The translations under genes were made by a program, and so were the position numbers. 55,307 bases of DNA from assembly GCF_946404245.1 (NCBI RefSeq), contig NZ_CAMJCX010000005.1, positions 1 to 55,307 on the forward strand. Reading direction: 5' to 3'. Positions 1 through 7,567 of this stretch are shown here, one piece after another (positions within the stretch are counted from its first letter, which is position 1; each line of letters starts with the position of its first letter). The notes beneath the pieces were generated by a model, which had not been told where the DNA came from, made no database searches, and saw nothing but the letters and a program-made list of their open reading frames with translations. The stretch is from an uncultured Methanobrevibacter sp. GTDB taxonomy: Archaea; Methanobacteriota; Methanobacteria; Methanobacteriales; Methanobacteriaceae.

Positions 1-134
1 TGCAAGTTGGAAGAGATGAAAAAGGCGGAAGAGCTATCATGGTTCTAACTTTAGACAAAGAAATTCCAAAAGATGTTATTAAAGAAATCCAAGCTTTAGA
101 CAATGTCTACGAAGCTAACGGATTAGAATTATAA
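1..134 (+). CDS. serA: D-3-phosphoglycerate dehydrogenase, C-terminal ACT-domain end (partial)
   Basis: This is the last 43 codons of a gene that begins before the window; the reading frame starts at base 3 and stops with TAA at 132-134. The visible peptide contains GRDEKGGRAIMVLTLDKEIP and ends in VYEANGLEL. That pattern is the closing ACT (serine-sensing) domain of archaeal SerA, which oxidises 3-phosphoglycerate in the first step of serine synthesis. A hairpin terminator follows at once. The call rests on a short tail, so another ACT-domain protein is possible. Confidence 0.62.
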   Translation, partial: QVGRDEKGGRAIMVLTLDKEIPKDVIKEIQALDNVYEANGLEL

Positions 135-177
135 AAAACAATTTTCACCATATTGTTTTTTATTTTTTATTTTTTTC
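133..177 (+). terminator. Hairpin terminator after serA
   Basis: A perfect 10-bp stem (133-142 with 152-161) around a 9-nt loop is followed by T-rich sequence to 177. It begins inside the serA stop codon. It lies between serA and the convergent JAMM gene. Confidence 0.6.
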
Positions 178-205
178 AACCATTAATTTAAAAAAAAAGA
201 AAGAA

Positions 206-898
206 TTAATCCTTGAATTCTTTTGATATTTTCTTAACGCTGCCATCAACATTAAGCTCTATTTTTATTACTTGATTTGGCAATCTGGTATTGGACATTA
301 TTTCCATTTGATTTTGCTTTTCGTATTCGGCATAATGGTCTTTTCGCTCCTCATCAAGGCTTTGGAAAAATTCATCATCATCTTCATCAAAAAATCCCGG
401 CTTGAATTCGTCATTTTCTGTTAAAACATCACTTTCATCAAAGAATTCATCAGGATTATCATCAACCAAATAACTATAATCACCGATTGTATAATCCATA
501 TGCTCACCATACCTGTCGTATGATTTAAATGTTTCCAAACTGTATGGAAGACATACGATCATATGAAAATATCCGTTTTTGGAAAATGTCTTCAAATCTG
601 CTCCTGAAGGCATTGCACTTGGTCCGGGGTGAGAGTGAACTGACCCCCAGTATTTTGTATTCATTGGAATCATTTCAGTATGAACGACAGCTCCGGTTTC
701 ACATGTCTCTCCGGGAACAAAAATCAAACTTGTGATATACAATATCTTATCAATGATTTTACCGTCAAAAAATGCTAAAAATTCGTTTGGATATGCCTGT
801 TTTGAATAATAAATCACTGATTCAAGAACTTCCCTATCAACACGAACTTCATTAAACTCCTCATCATCATTTTTAAATAATTTTGAAATAAAGCTCAT
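206..898 (-). CDS. JAMM/MPN-domain metalloprotease-like protein
   Basis: A 230-residue protein with a complete JAMM zinc motif: Glu39, then His88-Ser-His90, seven residues, Ser98, two residues, Asp101. Proteins of this family cleave isopeptide bonds next to ubiquitin-like or SAMP modifiers, or act in related peptidase roles; the substrate here is unknown. The second half is very acidic (many Asp/Glu around residues 150-185) and lacks a recognised domain. The start overlaps the end of the Thg1 gene by 4 bases, so the two are probably co-transcribed with nadX upstream. All metal and catalytic residues are present, so an active enzyme is likely. Confidence 0.8.
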   Translation of the reverse strand: MSFISKLFKNDDEEFNEVRVDREVLESVIYYSKQAYPNEFLAFFDGKIIDKILYITSLIFVPGETCETGAVVHTEMIPMNTKYWGSVHSHPGPSAMPSGADLKTFSKNGYFHMIVCLPYSLETFKSYDRYGEHMDYTIGDYSYLVDDNPDEFFDESDVLTENDEFKPGFFDEDDDEFFQSLDEERKDHYAEYEKQNQMEIMSNTRLPNQVIKIELNVDGSVKKISKEFKD

Positions 899-1617
899 TT
901 GATCACCTGAATATCTTTAAAGAATTTTTCACTGAATATTGGAAGTTCCCAGTCTGTGTAAACAAAACTTCTATATGAAGTCTGGTTTTTATTTTCTTTT
1001 TTATTGAAACCAACTACTTTTTTATTTTTCCTGTATACTGCTATTCCCCGTTTTTTATAAGTTTCAACATCATTTAAGTTAATGCCATTTTCGAACAAGA
1101 ATTCATGAATGTCACTTAAATTCATGCCATTTATTTTATCGTTTGCTTCTGCATTTGAATACTTGGTTTTGAGGTATGAAATCCCATGTGAGTTAACGCA
1201 ATTTCTCCATGACTCATCCTGCCTCCACCTGAAATAATCGAGAATATCACCATCATTGATTGGAATAATTCTTGAATCAAAAGCGGGAGGTTTCTTAAAT
1301 TGAGTATCATAATGCATTACAAAGGAACTTGCAGTGAAACTAGCTATTACGGAATTTATTTTTTCAACTCTACCATCGAATGGAATTTTATCTAAAAGCA
1401 AGCTTATTTCATCTGAAAAAGTATAAACGAACTCCGCTGAAAACTCTTCAAATAAATCTCGGCAAACTTCAGAGATGACCTTATAGAAGTTCTCATCATA
1501 TGGTTTTACCAGATTTAAATCACGGGCCAGCTTATGAAAGCTTCTGCCATCTAGGCGGACAATAATCTTAGAGTTTTTTGGAACTTTTAGAGATGAATAA
1601 ACTTCAAAATCTTTCAT
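895..1617 (-). CDS. thg1: tRNA(His) guanylyltransferase (Thg1 family)
   Basis: A 240-residue Thg1-family 3'-5' nucleotide polymerase. The N-terminal RLDGRSFHKL block supplies metal ligand Asp23, and TFSDEISLL supplies Asp69; KPYDE lies between them as in the family. Archaeal members add or repair the 5' nucleotide of tRNAs. The length matches archaeal homologues. It starts 2 bases after the aspartate dehydrogenase gene and overlaps the JAMM gene by 4 bases, forming a three-gene minus-strand unit. Whether it adds G-1 to tRNA(His) or acts as a template-dependent tRNA repair enzyme (TLP type) cannot be read from the sequence. Confidence 0.88.
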   Translation of the reverse strand: MKDFEVYSSLKVPKNSKIIVRLDGRSFHKLARDLNLVKPYDENFYKVISEVCRDLFEEFSAEFVYTFSDEISLLLDKIPFDGRVEKINSVIASFTASSFVMHYDTQFKKPPAFDSRIIPINDGDILDYFRWRQDESWRNCVNSHGISYLKTKYSNAEANDKINGMNLSDIHEFLFENGINLNDVETYKKRGIAVYRKNKKVVGFNKKENKNQTSYRSFVYTDWELPIFSEKFFKDIQVIK

Positions 1618-1619
1618 TA

Positions 1620-2384
1620 TTACATTCCCACACTTATAGTTTCATTGAAACTTTTAAGCAATCTGATAGCGGACAATGCTGCCAGCATACTTGTTTTCGG
1701 ATTGGCCGCACAAGGATAGTTCATGGTAGTTGTTTTAAACTCGCCGAAATCCCCTTTTGCGGTGATTTCATGAACATTTCTGTCGACTTTAGGGTCCACG
1801 ATAATTTTAACATCAATGTCCCTGCCACATGCCATACTGATTGTAGCTGCAACATTAATGTTTAATGGAAATTCTTTTACTGCCTCTGAAGCCTTACCCT
1901 CGAATAATACTTCTTCAGTGTTAATGTCCTTTCCAAGGGACTTTGGAGACTTACGAGTCACAAGATTTACCTCTTTAAGACCGAATTTGGCAACAGCCTT
2001 GATTCCATCCAAACCCACAACTGCACCTGACGGCAGGTGTATTTTGGCATTATTCTCTTCAGCCATTTTTAAAACTTCATTATAAAAGTCCATGTCCATA
2101 AATGCACCAATACTCATGACAATCATGTTCTTACCTTTTTTAAGGATTTTTGGTGCAAATTCTTTTACTGAAGCCGGTGAAGCACATTCCAAGACCAAAT
2201 CAACATTATCCACCATGTCGTCAAAGTCAAGTGCAGCTACACCACCTGCAAAGCTTGCTAAATTTTCAGCCCTTTCGATATCCTTATCGAAAAAGTATGC
2301 AATATCAATACCGTTATCCTCTGGAACTACGCTTGTTGTAATAATATTAGCAATAGCTCCACATCCTATAATACCTACTTTCAT
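1620..2384 (-). CDS. nadX: L-aspartate dehydrogenase
   Basis: A 254-residue NAD(P)-binding oxidoreductase that converts L-aspartate to iminoaspartate, the substrate of quinolinate synthase. The dinucleotide-binding loop GIIGCGAIAN is at residues 4-13. The central SGAVVGLDGIKA and the tail MNYPCAANPKTSM are typical of NadX. Quinolinate synthase (39761) and quinolinate phosphoribosyltransferase (37216) also lie in this window, while no L-aspartate oxidase (nadB) was seen. This supports the dehydrogenase entry to NAD synthesis. A GTGAT Shine-Dalgarno motif lies just before the ATG. Confidence 0.92.
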   Translation of the reverse strand: MKVGIIGCGAIANIITTSVVPEDNGIDIAYFFDKDIERAENLASFAGGVAALDFDDMVDNVDLVLECASPASVKEFAPKILKKGKNMIVMSIGAFMDMDFYNEVLKMAEENNAKIHLPSGAVVGLDGIKAVAKFGLKEVNLVTRKSPKSLGKDINTEEVLFEGKASEAVKEFPLNINVAATISMACGRDIDVKIIVDPKVDRNVHEITAKGDFGEFKTTTMNYPCAANPKTSMLAALSAIRLLKSFNETISVGM

Positions 2385-2423
2385 ATTATCACTTAGAGCA
2401 AATTTTCTAAATAAAATATAAAA

Positions 2424-2460
2424 TAAAAAAAAGAATTTAAAAGATTATTTCTAATCTTTT
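2424..2460 (-). terminator. Hairpin terminator after the PRC-barrel gene
   Basis: A perfect 9-bp stem (2439-2447 with 2452-2460, loop TTTC) overlaps the stop codon of the minus-strand PRC-barrel gene. Read on that strand it is followed by a run of T. Confidence 0.65.
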
Positions 2461-2854
2461 AGTCGAATTGAACTTGAGTTTCATTTTGTGGTTGAGTTTC
2501 AGGTTGTTTTGGAGCAGCAGCCTCAGGGATTTGTGGTTCAGGGTTAATTTTTTTCATGTCCCTAGGGTTGATTAACATGATGTCTCCAATAGCTTGAACT
2601 TTATCGAAGTCCACTGTTAATAAATCGTTTTGGAATGATCTCATTTCATGTTCTTCTGGGGATTCACCACGAATGCTTCCAAAAATTTGATTAACTAATG
2701 ATCCTGTAGGTCTTCTTTCTTGTTCAATAGCTCTAACTTGTAATTTTGAAATAGTTCCTAATCTAATATTTAATATAACATCTTCTACACGACCAACATA
2801 ATGTCCAGTGTTGGTATAAATATCTAAACTGCGTAATTTTGAAACTTCTACCAT
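2459..2854 (-). CDS. PRC-barrel domain protein
   Basis: A 131-residue protein. Residues 1-85 form a PRC-barrel: SKLRSLDIYTNTGHYVGRVEDV, written here in part, is the usual opening, and a second block around residues 65-85 reads VDFDKVQAIGDIMLI. PRC-barrels are small beta-barrels found in RNA-processing and photosynthetic proteins; archaeal stand-alone members have no firm role. The tail from about residue 100 is rich in Pro, Gln and Glu and is probably disordered. It has its own terminator and a divergent AT-rich promoter region shared with the gene at 3019. Confidence 0.8.
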   Translation of the reverse strand: MVEVSKLRSLDIYTNTGHYVGRVEDVILNIRLGTISKLQVRAIEQERRPTGSLVNQIFGSIRGESPEEHEMRSFQNDLLTVDFDKVQAIGDIMLINPRDMKKINPEPQIPEAAAPKQPETQPQNETQVQFD

Positions 2855-3018
2855 GTTTACACCACAATATAAAATAATAATTAAATAAATATGTATTATT
2901 TTATTTAATTGTTAATATAAATAGTTTTTGTTTTTAAAAGTTAAAGACGTCTTATTTTACAAAAAACTTATTAAATTTAACAATTAAAATATAATTTAGA
3001 TTACAAGGAGACTTTAAA

Positions 3019-3741
3019 TTGTGGGATACAACAAAAGATTATAGAATTTTAGTAGCAAGCAAGGCAAGAGAGAACTATTTAAATCTCATTCCAACAGCCT
3101 CATTTAGAGGAAGCTGGAATAAAAAACAAGCCATTGACCTTGGAAAGCAAATGAACAGTGATTTCCAATCATTGATTTACTCTTACCTCGAAGGAGATGA
3201 ATTGGTAAACTCTCCAGATGTTGAAGCTTTAAAACAAAAAGCATTAAAGATTATTGAATATTTGGGCGGAGATGACTGGAACAAGAAATTCCTAAGCAAC
3301 GCTCCAAAAGAAGACAGGGAAAAAACACAGGAAAACATTGCAAAAGTAAGGTTTTTCCTCGATACAATCATCGGCTTAAAAGACAGGTTGGCATTAGGTC
3401 CAATCAATGATCCAATCATGGGGGTCGACATCAAGGTCGGTGAAGTGATGAGCGTTACAACACACCCAAAAAATGACAAACTCATGCTCTGTAATGTGAA
3501 TTTAGGAAAACGTGCAATAACTGTAGTAACCAACGACATGAACGTTAAAGATGAAAATAAAGTTGGAGTCTCCTTACTACCACCACAATCATTCAGCGAC
3601 ATCGTTAGTGAAGGAATGTTTTTAGGAATGAACGGGAATATCCTCAAGGACGTTGACGGAGAACTCGGTCAAATGCCTAAAGGAATACCTATGGAATCAC
3701 TTAACGAAACACGTAATCTCGTTGAAAACTATCTAAAATAA
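3019..3741 (+). CDS. tRNA-binding-domain (EMAPII/Trbp111-like) protein
   Basis: A 240-residue protein with a C-terminal OB-fold tRNA-binding domain at about residues 135-215 (IKVGEVMSVTTHPKNDKLML, then VVTNDMNV and GVSLLPP). The N-terminal half is helical and unassigned. The reading frame opens with TTG at 3019, eight bases after AAGGAG at 3005-3010; a GTG at 3021 is out of frame. Such proteins bind tRNA or assist aminoacyl-tRNA synthetases. The N-terminal part suggests a methanobacterial variant of unknown partner. Confidence 0.8.
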   Translation: MWDTTKDYRILVASKARENYLNLIPTASFRGSWNKKQAIDLGKQMNSDFQSLIYSYLEGDELVNSPDVEALKQKALKIIEYLGGDDWNKKFLSNAPKEDREKTQENIAKVRFFLDTIIGLKDRLALGPINDPIMGVDIKVGEVMSVTTHPKNDKLMLCNVNLGKRAITVVTNDMNVKDENKVGVSLLPPQSFSDIVSEGMFLGMNGNILKDVDGELGQMPKGIPMESLNETRNLVENYLK

Positions 3742-3782
3742 TTTTAAAAACTTATTTTCTCTTTTTATTATTTATTTTACAT

Positions 3783-3974
3783 TTAAATTGCAAGATATTA
3801 TCTGAAAACGTCTCCGATGAAAAGTACGGAATTGGATTTAAGAACGGAAATACTGAATTGAGGGATGCAGTCCAAAAGACTTTAGATGAAATGTTTAAGG
3901 ACGGAACCGTTGAAAAGATAGCTCAAAACTATTCCGACTACAAGTTAGAACAGGGCTTAATCAAAGGATTATAA
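3783..3974 (+). pseudogene. 3' remnant of a polar amino acid ABC transporter solute-binding protein
   Basis: An open stretch without a start codon translates to ...SENVSDEKYGIGFKNGNTEL and continues LRDAVQKTLDEMFKDGTVEK to a stop at 3972-3974. This is the usual C-terminus of family-3 solute-binding proteins (glutamine/histidine type: YGI-F-K-GN-EL, then L--M--DGT---I---Y). Nothing resembling the upstream 200 residues, signal peptide or transporter partners is present. It is therefore a deletion remnant lying between two intact genes. Confidence 0.7.
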
Positions 3975-3991
3975 TCATTATAATCCTTCAA

Positions 3992-5404
3992 CTATCTTAA
4001 ATTCAAACCTATTAATTTTGTTTTTGTCATCTCTTCAACAGCGTATTTTATTCCTTCTTTTCCAACCCCACTATTTTTAAATCCTCCAAACGGCATGTTG
4101 TCTGTTCTGAATGTAGATTGTTTATTTACAAATACTGTTCCAGCTTCAATTTCATTGGCACATCTCATTGCATTTTCATAATCTGCAGTGAAAACCCCTG
4201 CCTGAAGACCATACTCAGTGTCATTAGCCACTTTAATTGCCTCATCAACACCATTTACACGCATTATAGGTGCCACAGGACCGAATGTTTCATTTATGAC
4301 CAAATCCATATCTGATGTCACATTATCAATTACAGTGGCCTCATAAAATGCACCGTTACGAGCCCCTCCAGTCAGTATTTTGGCGCCTGACTCGACAGCA
4401 TTGTCGACAGTTTCTTCAACTTGTTTTGCCGCTTTTTCTGAAATCAGTGTTCCAAGAGTGGTTTTGGAATCTGAAGGATCGCCCATAACAAGTTTTTCTG
4501 TTTCCACAACTAATTTCTGAGCAAATTCATCTGCAATTTCATCGTCAACTATGATTCTTTTAACACCCATGCATACCTGTCCAGCATTTAAAAATGCGCC
4601 GTTGATGACGCCTTTTACTGCCTTGTCAATGTCAGCATCCTTTAGGACAACCATAGGATCATTTCCACCAAGTTCCAAAGTGACCTTTTTCATCCCGGCC
4701 TTCTGGGATATCATCATTCCAGTTGTTACGCTTCCGGTAAATGAAATCTTATTGACATCAGCTGAAGTAACCAGATAATCGCCGACCTCTGAACCGTATC
4801 CGGTCACTGTATTTACAACACCATCCGGAAATTCCTCGTTTAACAACTCCGCAAATTTCATTACTGTCAATGGAGCTTCTGTTGGTGGCTTGATGATTAC
4901 AGTATTTTTGCAGGCTATTGCAGGCGCAATTTTATGGATTGTTAAGTTCAATGGATAGTTGAATGGAGTTATTGCAGCAACTACACCCAATGGCAATCTT
5001 TGTGTGAATGCAAAAAATCCCTTACCGTTCAAACCAGCATCCAACGGTACGCTTTCACCATAGATTCTTTTTGCTTCTTCACCTGCCAGTTTCAATGTTT
5101 CGATTGACCTGTCAAGCTCAACCAAAGACTCATTAATTGGCTTTCCGACTTCCGAAGTCAATAGCTTTGCAAATTCTTCACGATTATCTTTTAATTTTTC
5201 AACAACATTGAACAGTTTATTTGATACCTTAAATGCAGACATCTCCTGCAGAGATTCCTTTGCATTGTTAGCTTCCTGAATGGCCAAATCTGCAGTTTGC
5301 CTGTGGGCAATTGGAATAGTGTCAATTACTTCACCATTGTACGGATTAATTACATCTTCCCTATCTTCACTTGAAACGTGTTTTCCACCAATCAACATGT
5401 CCAT
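3992..5404 (-). CDS. cofA: Lactaldehyde dehydrogenase (aldehyde dehydrogenase family, CofA-like)
   Basis: A 470-residue NAD-dependent aldehyde dehydrogenase. It shows the catalytic cysteine in NAGQVCMGVKR, the general-base glutamate in TLELGGNDPMVVL, and the NAD-site segment ITPFNYPLN. The opening MDMLIGGKHV and overall length match the archaeal lactaldehyde dehydrogenases proposed to make L-lactate for coenzyme F420. A non-phosphorylating glyceraldehyde-3-phosphate dehydrogenase role is the main alternative for this subfamily. It is single and divergent from the TMEM175 genes, with a GGTGAT motif upstream of the ATG. Confidence 0.85.
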   Translation of the reverse strand: MDMLIGGKHVSSEDREDVINPYNGEVIDTIPIAHRQTADLAIQEANNAKESLQEMSAFKVSNKLFNVVEKLKDNREEFAKLLTSEVGKPINESLVELDRSIETLKLAGEEAKRIYGESVPLDAGLNGKGFFAFTQRLPLGVVAAITPFNYPLNLTIHKIAPAIACKNTVIIKPPTEAPLTVMKFAELLNEEFPDGVVNTVTGYGSEVGDYLVTSADVNKISFTGSVTTGMMISQKAGMKKVTLELGGNDPMVVLKDADIDKAVKGVINGAFLNAGQVCMGVKRIIVDDEIADEFAQKLVVETEKLVMGDPSDSKTTLGTLISEKAAKQVEETVDNAVESGAKILTGGARNGAFYEATVIDNVTSDMDLVINETFGPVAPIMRVNGVDEAIKVANDTEYGLQAGVFTADYENAMRCANEIEAGTVFVNKQSTFRTDNMPFGGFKNSGVGKEGIKYAVEEMTKTKLIGLNLR

Positions 5405-5424
5405 TTTATCACCTTTAATTAATA

Positions 5425-5435
5425 TTTTATATTAT
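5425..5435 (+). promoter_or_regulatory. TATA box of the TMEM175 pair (possible leaderless start)
   Basis: TTTTATATTAT lies about 25 bases upstream of the ATG at 5455 and no Shine-Dalgarno motif is visible before that ATG. The spacing would place transcription start at or very near the start codon. Confidence 0.45.
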
Positions 5436-5454
5436 AAAAATAATAAATGTTTAT

Positions 5455-6036
5455 ATGGAAACGAATAGATTTGAAACATTTTTTGATGCAATTATCGCAA
5501 TCATCATAACTGTTTTAGTATTAAAAATCCCCCAGCCCGCCACACCAACACTAGCAGGAGTTTTAGAGTTACATACCATTTATATTGCATATTTAATTAG
5601 TTTTCTGATTTTATATAATATCTGGTATGCAAACCACAATCTGTTCCAGCTCGTGGACAATATTAACAACACTTCCGTTTGGATTTATGGAATAATGACC
5701 TTTTTCATTTCACTTTTACCGTATTTTACAATTTGGCTTGCAAATAACCTTTATTCAATTCCTGCAGAAACAATGTTTGGATTGATTTTTATTATTACCC
5801 ATATCTTATACACTTTGGCCACACGGGAAGTTTATAAAAGCAATCCATACAATAAAGCACTGCAGGAACAGAATTATGATTCAAGAATAAACAATTTGCC
5901 GATGATTGTACTGATTATCGGATTCATATTGACCTATACCGTTTACAGGCCAGGAATTTATGTCTGTTGCCTGATATCAATCATATTATGGATTCTTATT
6001 GGAAGAATTGTAAGGAGGGCTAATAATGGAAACTGA
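5455..6036 (+). CDS. TMEM175-family (DUF1211) potassium channel-like membrane protein
   Basis: A 193-residue protein with about six hydrophobic segments. The signature at residues 5-22 (RFETFFDAIIAIIITVLVL) is the first helix of the TMEM175 family, whose conserved F-DA motif builds the potassium pore in bacterial and lysosomal members. Prokaryotic members assemble as tetramers. The second copy (6026) starts inside the last codons of this one, so the two are translationally coupled and may form a heteromeric channel. The F-S-D-A form of the motif is F-F-D-A here, as is common in archaea. Confidence 0.82.
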   Translation: METNRFETFFDAIIAIIITVLVLKIPQPATPTLAGVLELHTIYIAYLISFLILYNIWYANHNLFQLVDNINNTSVWIYGIMTFFISLLPYFTIWLANNLYSIPAETMFGLIFIITHILYTLATREVYKSNPYNKALQEQNYDSRINNLPMIVLIIGFILTYTVYRPGIYVCCLISIILWILIGRIVRRANNGN

Positions 6037-6589
6037 AAGGTTTGAAGCATTGATTGATGCAATATTGGCTATTATCATTACAATTATAGTATTGGAAATA
6101 CCACTCGCATCCAACGGATCTTGGGAAGCGCTGTTTGAATTAAAATATGAATTTGTAATTTATGCAATAAGTTTCATGGTTTGCTTTAACTTCTGGAACT
6201 TCAACAATAACCTGTTCAGTTTAGTGAATAAGATTGATCCAAAAGTAATCTGGACAATGGGAATCACATTATTCGTATTTTCACTCCTGCCTTACCTGAC
6301 AACATTTGTTGCTGAAAATATCAATGTATTTTTCCCACAATTCTTGTATGGATTAAGCTTTATTGTCACTGCTCTTTTATCAAAATTGATTTCAAAATTC
6401 CTGAAAGATTCAGATCCTGGAAACATTGCACTGCAATTGGTTTTAGAAAAAGATTATATCTTTGCAATGACAATTGTTCTGGTTGTTATCGGAATGATAA
6501 TCGGATATCTGGCTTATCCTCCGGCAATCATAATCTGCTGTTTATTGTCAATCATTACAATGTGGATTGTTCCGAAATTATTGCACTAA
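6026..6589 (+). CDS. TMEM175-family (DUF1211) membrane protein, second copy
   Basis: A 187-residue paralogue of the preceding gene with the same opening (ETERFEALIDAILAIIITI) and the same spacing of membrane segments. It overlaps the upstream gene by 11 bases, with AGGAGGG at 6013-6019 inside that gene serving as ribosome binding site. The two copies have diverged strongly outside the first helix, so they are an old tandem duplication. A K+ leak or conductance role is inferred from the family only. Confidence 0.82.
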   Translation: METERFEALIDAILAIIITIIVLEIPLASNGSWEALFELKYEFVIYAISFMVCFNFWNFNNNLFSLVNKIDPKVIWTMGITLFVFSLLPYLTTFVAENINVFFPQFLYGLSFIVTALLSKLISKFLKDSDPGNIALQLVLEKDYIFAMTIVLVVIGMIIGYLAYPPAIIICCLLSIITMWIVPKLLH

Positions 6590-6590
6590 A

Positions 6591-6638
6591 AAAAAAGAAA
6601 TTAAAGGGTTTGTTTATACTTCAGAGTATAATAAACCC
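6591..6638 (-). terminator. Hairpin terminator overlapping the end of the first DUF4013 gene
   Basis: On the minus strand the last codons and the following bases form a bulged stem (6-bp GGGTTT/AAACCC outside, 7-bp TTATACT/AGTATAA inside) at 6606-6638. A long T run follows to about 6591. Confidence 0.55.
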
Positions 6639-7333
6639 ATAGCTCTAGCTGAGAAGAAAACAGTGTAGATACCTAAAATTCCTGAGATGATACCTCCAAC
6701 AGTAGCATTCCATGAGGAAATGCCTTGTCCGATGAAAGATAACACAAAGGAAATTACAAAAACAATTATAATAAATGTAAGTACCTTTAGAATTCCTATT
6801 CTGGAGATATCGCCGATTGCATCACCTATAGCCAATGCATAACCTAAGTCCTGGGTTTTTGCTAATCTGCAGTTTCCCATGAATGCTGCTAAAGCAAAAA
6901 TGATGAATAAAATTGCTGTAATTATTGAAGATAACCAGTGCTGGAAGATTACGGCTAAAATAGCGCCAATAAAAATCGGAATTATGAAGTAAACAATATC
7001 AACGATAAACACTTTTACACCATTGATGAATTGCCCTACAAATTCAATGTCCGGAGCACCGCTGCTTCTTTCAATACCGTATCTAATAATATCCAACTGA
7101 TAACCGTTAATAAGGAATCCAATTAAAAGAGCAATGATTATTCCAATAGTGCCCATACCAACAGCCGCTAATGGATTTTCAGCTAAAGATCCTACTGTAA
7201 TACCGGCAACAGTACCTGCAATAGCAATTCCTAAAATAATACCCAAAATCAAATATAACACCAATGCTTTGACGTTCTGAAATGGATATCTCAAAGCATC
7301 ACTTAAAATTTCACCTATTTCCATTTTGTTCAC
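6614..7333 (-). CDS. DUF4013 family membrane protein
   Basis: A 239-residue integral membrane protein of the DUF4013 family, common in Methanobrevibacter. It opens with EIGEILSDALRYPFQNVKAL, followed by five or six hydrophobic segments and a glycine-rich first loop. The conserved middle block is GYQLDIIRYGIERSSGAP. It ends in GLLYSEV. It is clearly paralogous to 10364-11074 and more distantly to 21273-22031. Function is unknown. Upstream lies the pilin/TadC pair on the same strand, separated by an inverted repeat. Confidence 0.8.
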   Translation of the reverse strand: MNKMEIGEILSDALRYPFQNVKALVLYLILGIILGIAIAGTVAGITVGSLAENPLAAVGMGTIGIIIALLIGFLINGYQLDIIRYGIERSSGAPDIEFVGQFINGVKVFIVDIVYFIIPIFIGAILAVIFQHWLSSIITAILFIIFALAAFMGNCRLAKTQDLGYALAIGDAIGDISRIGILKVLTFIIIVFVISFVLSFIGQGISSWNATVGGIISGILGIYTVFFSARAMGLLYSEV

Positions 7334-7349
7334 CTTTAAATAAATTTAA

Positions 7350-7371
7350 CTAATAAAAAACATTTTATTAG
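7350..7371 (-). terminator. Inverted repeat between pilin and DUF4013 genes
   Basis: A perfect 9-bp inverted repeat (7350-7358 with 7363-7371, 4-base spacer) just after the minus-strand pilin stop. It could terminate the TadC-pilin unit or act as an operator for the DUF4013 gene; the T run after it is weak. Confidence 0.4.
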
Positions 7372-7384
7372 TATTTAATTCATA

Positions 7385-7567
7385 TTATTTAAAATATTTG
7401 TACAATTCATTCAATTCCCCATTAAATTCATTGAGTTCTTTTGATGAAATTTGACCGCTTAAATCAGAAACATAATTATTATACATATAAATTGCCAGCA
7501 ACACCACAACGATTATTCCTCCGAAAAGTAAAATAAACTCTGCTGAGGCCTGCCCTTTGCGGTCCAT
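7385..7567 (-). CDS. Class III signal peptide (archaeal type IV pilin-like) protein
   Basis: A 60-residue protein with the class III signal motif: MDRKG, then QASAEFILL and a hydrophobic stretch to about residue 30. The family is cleaved before the Gln (after Gly5) by an EppA-type prepilin peptidase, and the hydrophobic helix forms the pilus core. The remaining 30 residues are hydrophilic, making this a minimal pilin. Its start overlaps the TadC-like gene by one base (TAATG), so it is translated from the same message. Confidence 0.8.
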   Translation of the reverse strand: MDRKGQASAEFILLFGGIIVVVLLAIYMYNNYVSDLSGQISSKELNEFNGELNELYKYFK

